Assembly: GCA_009760855.2 (NCBI GenBank)
Contig: WPIO01000030.1
Coordinates: 2,165,001-2,225,000, forward strand
Direction: 5' to 3'
Origin: Cristatella mucedo
Lineage: Eukaryota > Bryozoa > Phylactolaemata > Cristatellidae
DNA: 60,000 nucleotides
The notes under the pieces are model-generated. The model made no database searches. It saw only the letters and a list, made by a program, of their open reading frames with translations, and had not been told where the DNA came from. Positions 56,460 to 60,000 of this stretch are shown here, in pieces. Both the position numbers and the translations under genes were made by a program. Position 1 is the first letter of the stretch, and each line of letters opens with the position of its first letter.

Positions 56460-57675
56460 TACGATGATGTCCGCATGAAAATACCATCTCCACCCTTCTC
56501 AATCTCCCTTCCGAATCTTCACCATTGGTAGAATGCTACAAGACCACACTAACCAACGTTCTTGAAGAGTCTGCACCTCTGACTAAGCAAACTGTGCACC
56601 ATTGACCGGATACCCTATGGTTTAACTCAGACATTGGATTAACTAGGTCTACAAAGCTCAAGCTTAAGAAAGCATAAACAAATCAAGACTGACTGTCCAT
56701 CGACAGAAGTATGAGGACTACCGTGTGTCATTCCAATCTATCCCAGTAAAGGTAAGGTCTAGGTTCTATTAAAACATTGTACAATCTCAGATGCACAATT
56801 ACAAAATTCTGATGTCTACCATCAACCAGTCTACCATCAACCAGTCTACCATCAACCAATCGTTAGACGACCACATCAGCCCCACAGTCAAATCAGCCTA
56901 TTTTCAGCTTCATAACATTGCTAAAATTAGGGCTTGTTTAGATAAGGTCAAGTTGGTCCATGCATTCGTGACATCTCGTCTCGACTTCTGCAACTCACTG
57001 CTTACTGGCCTACCAGCATGTGCGATCAGGCGATTGCAGCTGGTGCAAAACTCGGCAGCTAGGCTTGTCTGTCGTGAGCGTCGCAGTTGCCACATTACTC
57101 CACTTCTCGCCGACCTGCACTGGTTACCAGTCAAGCAACGGATTGACTTCAAGGTTTTGTCGCTCACTTTTAGGTCTCTTCATTCTATGGCTCCAGCCTA
57201 TCTTTCAGATATATTACCCCATCAGGCAAAGCATCGTACCACTCGCTTTTCGGAATCCAACAGTCTAGAAATACCTCGTACAAACCTTAAATCCTTTGGA
57301 GACCGTGCATTTAGCTCGTATGCTCCCACAGCCTGGAACTCCCTCCCGACCTGCATCAGAACATCCCCTGACCTGACCACATTTAAAAGAAACTTAAAAA
57401 CATACTTATTTAGGACGGCATTTAGTGGGTCCTTGTGATTCGTCCTCGATGTGCTTATGCGTGCTGACACTGTTCATGCTGCCACTAACCACATTTGCAT
57501 GCTGACCCAGTGCATGTAACCCCTAACCATGTTATTCATTTTGTTTGTTTTTCAAGCATGATTTTACTTACTATTCTATTGCGTATCACTTTGCAGCAAA
57601 TGTAAAGCGCCTAGAAAGAGATTAAGTTCTCTGAGGGCGCTTTATCAAGTGCAATATTATTATTATTATTATTAA
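56460..57675 (+). mobile_element. LINE-B copy, internally deleted, intact C-terminal frame
   Basis: The 5' part (56460-56760) encodes the linker before the RT, with a DTLWFNSDI block. The RT core is missing, and the sequence jumps at a 15-bp triplicate (56815-56859) to the post-RT part. That part is open for 215 codons (56791-57438): [77 protein letters not shown]. The full 3' UTR, the hairpin and (ATT)n end at 57675. It is the best-preserved LINE-B 3' end. Confidence 0.9.
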
Positions 57676-57757
57676 CCATAAACTTAACTGCTTCTAGGGT
57701 AGCTCCATCCCTAATCGTTATTCTGGTGATATACCTTATCGCTTCTTTATCTTGTTG

Positions 57758-58592
57758 TCATGTTCCAAAGTGGCATTTGATTTGACGACGACATCAGCTC
57801 CACAGTAAAGTCTGCCTACTTTCAGCTATATAATATTGCTAAAATTCGGGTTTTGAGACCAGTATACCACATCTAAATTGGTCCATGCATTTGTGACATC
57901 CCGCCTTGACTGACCTCTGTAACTCACTGCTTGCTGGCCTTCCGACCTGTGCCCTCAGACACCTACAGCTGGTGCAAAACTTAGTGGCTCGGCATGTCTG
58001 TCGTGAGCGTCGCAGTTGCAACATCACTCCACTTCTCGCCGACCTACAGTGGCTCATTGTCAAGCAACGCCTCGACTTCAAGGTTTTGTCACTCACTTTC
58101 AGGTCCCTTCATTCATAGGCTCCAGCCTACCTATCAGATTTACTCCCCCATCAGGCTAAATATCGTACCGCCGGCTTTTTGGGATCTAAATGTTTACCCA
58201 TACCTCTTAAAAACCTCAAATCCTTTGGAGACTGCCTTTAGTTCCTATGTTCCCAAAGCCTGGCACTCATTCCCGACTTTCGTCACATCTGATTTTTCCA
58301 CATTTATAAAGAAACTAAAAACGCATCTATTTATCACAGCATTTAGTGGGTCCCTGTGATTCGTTCTTTACGTGCTTGCGCCTGCTGACACTGCGCATGC
58401 TGCCACCTACAAAACTTGGACGCTGACCCTGTGTATGTCACTCCTAACCATCATAATCTTGTTGTTTATTGAGAATGCTACCACTAACCATTCGATCTTG
58501 CTTCCTTTGCAGGAGATGTAAATTGCATAGAAAGAGATTAAGTTCTCCGACGGTGCTACATCAAATGCATTATTATTATTATTATTATTCTG
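57758..58592 (+). mobile_element. LINE-B copy, 5'-truncated, directly downstream
   Basis: Starts near ATGTTCCAAAGTGGCATTTG and repeats the post-RT part and the 3' UTR, closing with GAGATTAAGTTCTCCGACGG and (ATT)n at about 58570-58590. Frames are broken (for example LDXPL near 57910 and a stop near 58120), so it is older than its neighbour. Confidence 0.9.
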
Positions 58593-58597
58593 TTATT

Positions 58598-58775
58598 AAG
58601 CATTTTTCACTCACTTTTAGGTACCTTCATTATCTAGCTCCAGCCTGCCTATCAGCACTGCTTCCCCACCAGGCTAGACATCGTGTCGCCAGCTTTTCTG
58701 AATTAGTTCGTAAAGTTATATCTCGTCTGAACCTCAAATCCTATGTCGATCAAAACATACCTGTCGGGACTCTGC
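58598..58775 (+). mobile_element. LINE-B fragment, third in tandem
   Basis: The post-RT segment alone: TTTTCACTCACTTTTAGGTA, CCAGCCTGCCTATCAGCACT and CTCAAATCCTATGTCGATCA. It lacks the 3' UTR. Confidence 0.75.
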
Positions 58776-58782
58776 AGCTGCT

Positions 58783-60000
58783 ATGACCAGGCCATTACAA
58801 TTCCACAGCAACCGGAACAGCTGGTGCCGGATACAGACGAGCAAACAAAGCTTAGTGAAACAATCAGTGGCCAAGGCGATGGGTGCATACTTCATAGCTC
58901 ACCGTGAATCAGCCATACTGTCTAAGTTTGTTAGCGGGCTGTCAGTCGCGCAGCTGGACACGATTTTACGCGACAAAAGTATCATAATGTTATCACTGAA
59001 CGAGGTTATTAGGCGATTGACTCGCCTGGAGGCGGAACTCGGTGGCTCGGGAGTCACCATCCTGGTACAGGCTGCTTATAAACAACCCGACTGTGAACTG
59101 CGTTACTCATGACGGCAGTTCAACAGACAGTAGACTAATGACAAACTTAAGCGCCCAGGCGGTGAGTGAGCAAACCAACAGTCTAAGCAGCGGCCGCGGC
59201 GAAGCGACAGGAGCAAGGATATTTGCACCCTCAGTGAAAGTCAGGATACCTGCTCGACGGACTATGCGATTCCAAAGCTTCAGGGAAACGGCAAGGGGCT
59301 GGCAGGCAGGGCCACATGTTTGAGCCCCACAAGAGCAAGGCCCAGTGGAACAGATAGGCCTGTCTGGCTTTTGTGAGATCCGAAATCGCTGTTACTTCGA
59401 GACATGAACACTTAATGGCACTGTGTTTGACGTACTTCTGGACACTGGCTCAGAAGTGTGTCGATTGACTTCGAAGCGTCAAATAGAGAGGACTCAGTAG
59501 CTTCGTAGAACGCTAGTTCTAACACGCTACATCAGCGGGGGGGGGACCCGATTTGCATGCACGGAGAAGCTATGGTGAAAGTCCACCTAGGAACCACTGT
59601 GCAGGATTGGTGGTCTGTTCTGGTAAAGGGCGTGACTATGGCAGCTGTTAATGGGGCGGACTCCTGTGAACGTTTCCTGTAAAGGAACCGAAGATGGAAC
59701 GTTGCCGACAGGTCGGAAAACCGAATTAATACGCACTAGCTCGACTACTAAGAACATGGTCTGCTGCTCACATGGTGTTTAAGCCGTCACTGGCATAGAC
59801 GATGCAGTCCAACATACAGATGATACATACATGATACATGATGAACATACAGATGATGTACTAACTGTTGTTGTCGCGTGCACTGCCGAACTGCGTGATG
59901 GATGTCAGATGACTATACCGTTTCGGTGCTCTACTATCAGAATGAAGCAGGATCACCCGGCGGCGTTTTGTTTCGCAAAACCCTCCTAGTACCAGAACGC
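58783..60000 (+). pseudogene. Decayed LTR retrotransposon gag-protease region, cut by window edge
   Basis: The frame 58783-59112 resembles the C-terminal half of a Gypsy-type Gag (RESAILSKF and VIRRLTRLEAE segments). After frame changes, DTGS at 59441-59452 preceded by hydrophobic residues marks a retropepsin active site. A Gly-rich strand (about 59536-59580) and a final hydrophobic segment near 59640 fit the fold. Several stops (for example 59408 and 59500) interrupt it. No LTR, primer-binding site or RT is in the window. Gypsy is my best guess. It is a defective genomic relic. Confidence 0.6.

Overview
The window is animal nuclear DNA, not prokaryotic. It has split genes with GT-AG splice sites, GC-rich CpG-type first exons, tRNA-derived SINEs, CR1/L2-like LINEs, hAT and Helitron relics, a decayed LTR retrotransposon, microsatellites and two degenerate satellites with a period of about 165-172 bp. 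The species cannot be named from the sequence. An invertebrate with a repeat-rich genome fits best.

Three host transcription units, all on the + strand, can be supported. (1) 3.1-5.3 kb: a CpG-rich 5' region and a 474-codon first coding exon of a protein with MATH/TRAF-like modules separated by poly-Ala and poly-Gly tracts. It ends in a clean GT donor and its later exons were not found. (2) About 18.0-19.2 kb: a GC-rich open exon with a short coiled coil and then a low-complexity Ala/Arg/Ser/Gly/Tyr-rich region. It is not recognised. (3) 38.2-49.1 kb: a complete seven-exon gene for the cap-binding protein eIF4E3. All reading phases agree and the product is 211 residues. One intron appears to use a GC donor. 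Tyr stands where canonical eIF4E has its first cap-stacking Trp.

Most of the rest is transposon debris. LINE-A has copies near 0.1, 10, 21.5, 30, 35, 43, 48.5 and 51 kb and a 3' end with ATTAC-type repeats. LINE-B has copies near 33, 40, 53, 54 and 56.5-58.8 kb and a 3' end made of a small hairpin followed by (ATT)n. SINE1 is tRNA-like with an (ATTT)n tail. SINE2 is tRNA-like and its tail resembles that of LINE-B, which suggests LINE-B mobilised it. DNA transposons are represented by a hAT transposase relic (5.9-7.0 kb), a hAT-type MITE with TIRs and an 8-bp target duplication (10.8-11.2 kb), a Helitron helicase relic (37.4-37.9 kb) and an unassigned transposon-like ORF relic (8.8-9.2 kb). 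A decayed retrotransposon with a DTGS protease motif runs off the right edge.

Two satellite arrays (26.4-28.1 kb and 54.2-56.2 kb) each carry later retroelement insertions, so relative ages can be read. I saw no defence cassette, CRISPR array or other clearly new multi-gene system. The best leads are the eIF4E3 gene with its odd residue and GC donor, a 159-bp sequence duplicated between two of its introns, the SINE2/LINE-B tail sharing, the two satellites and the two unassigned GC-rich genes.
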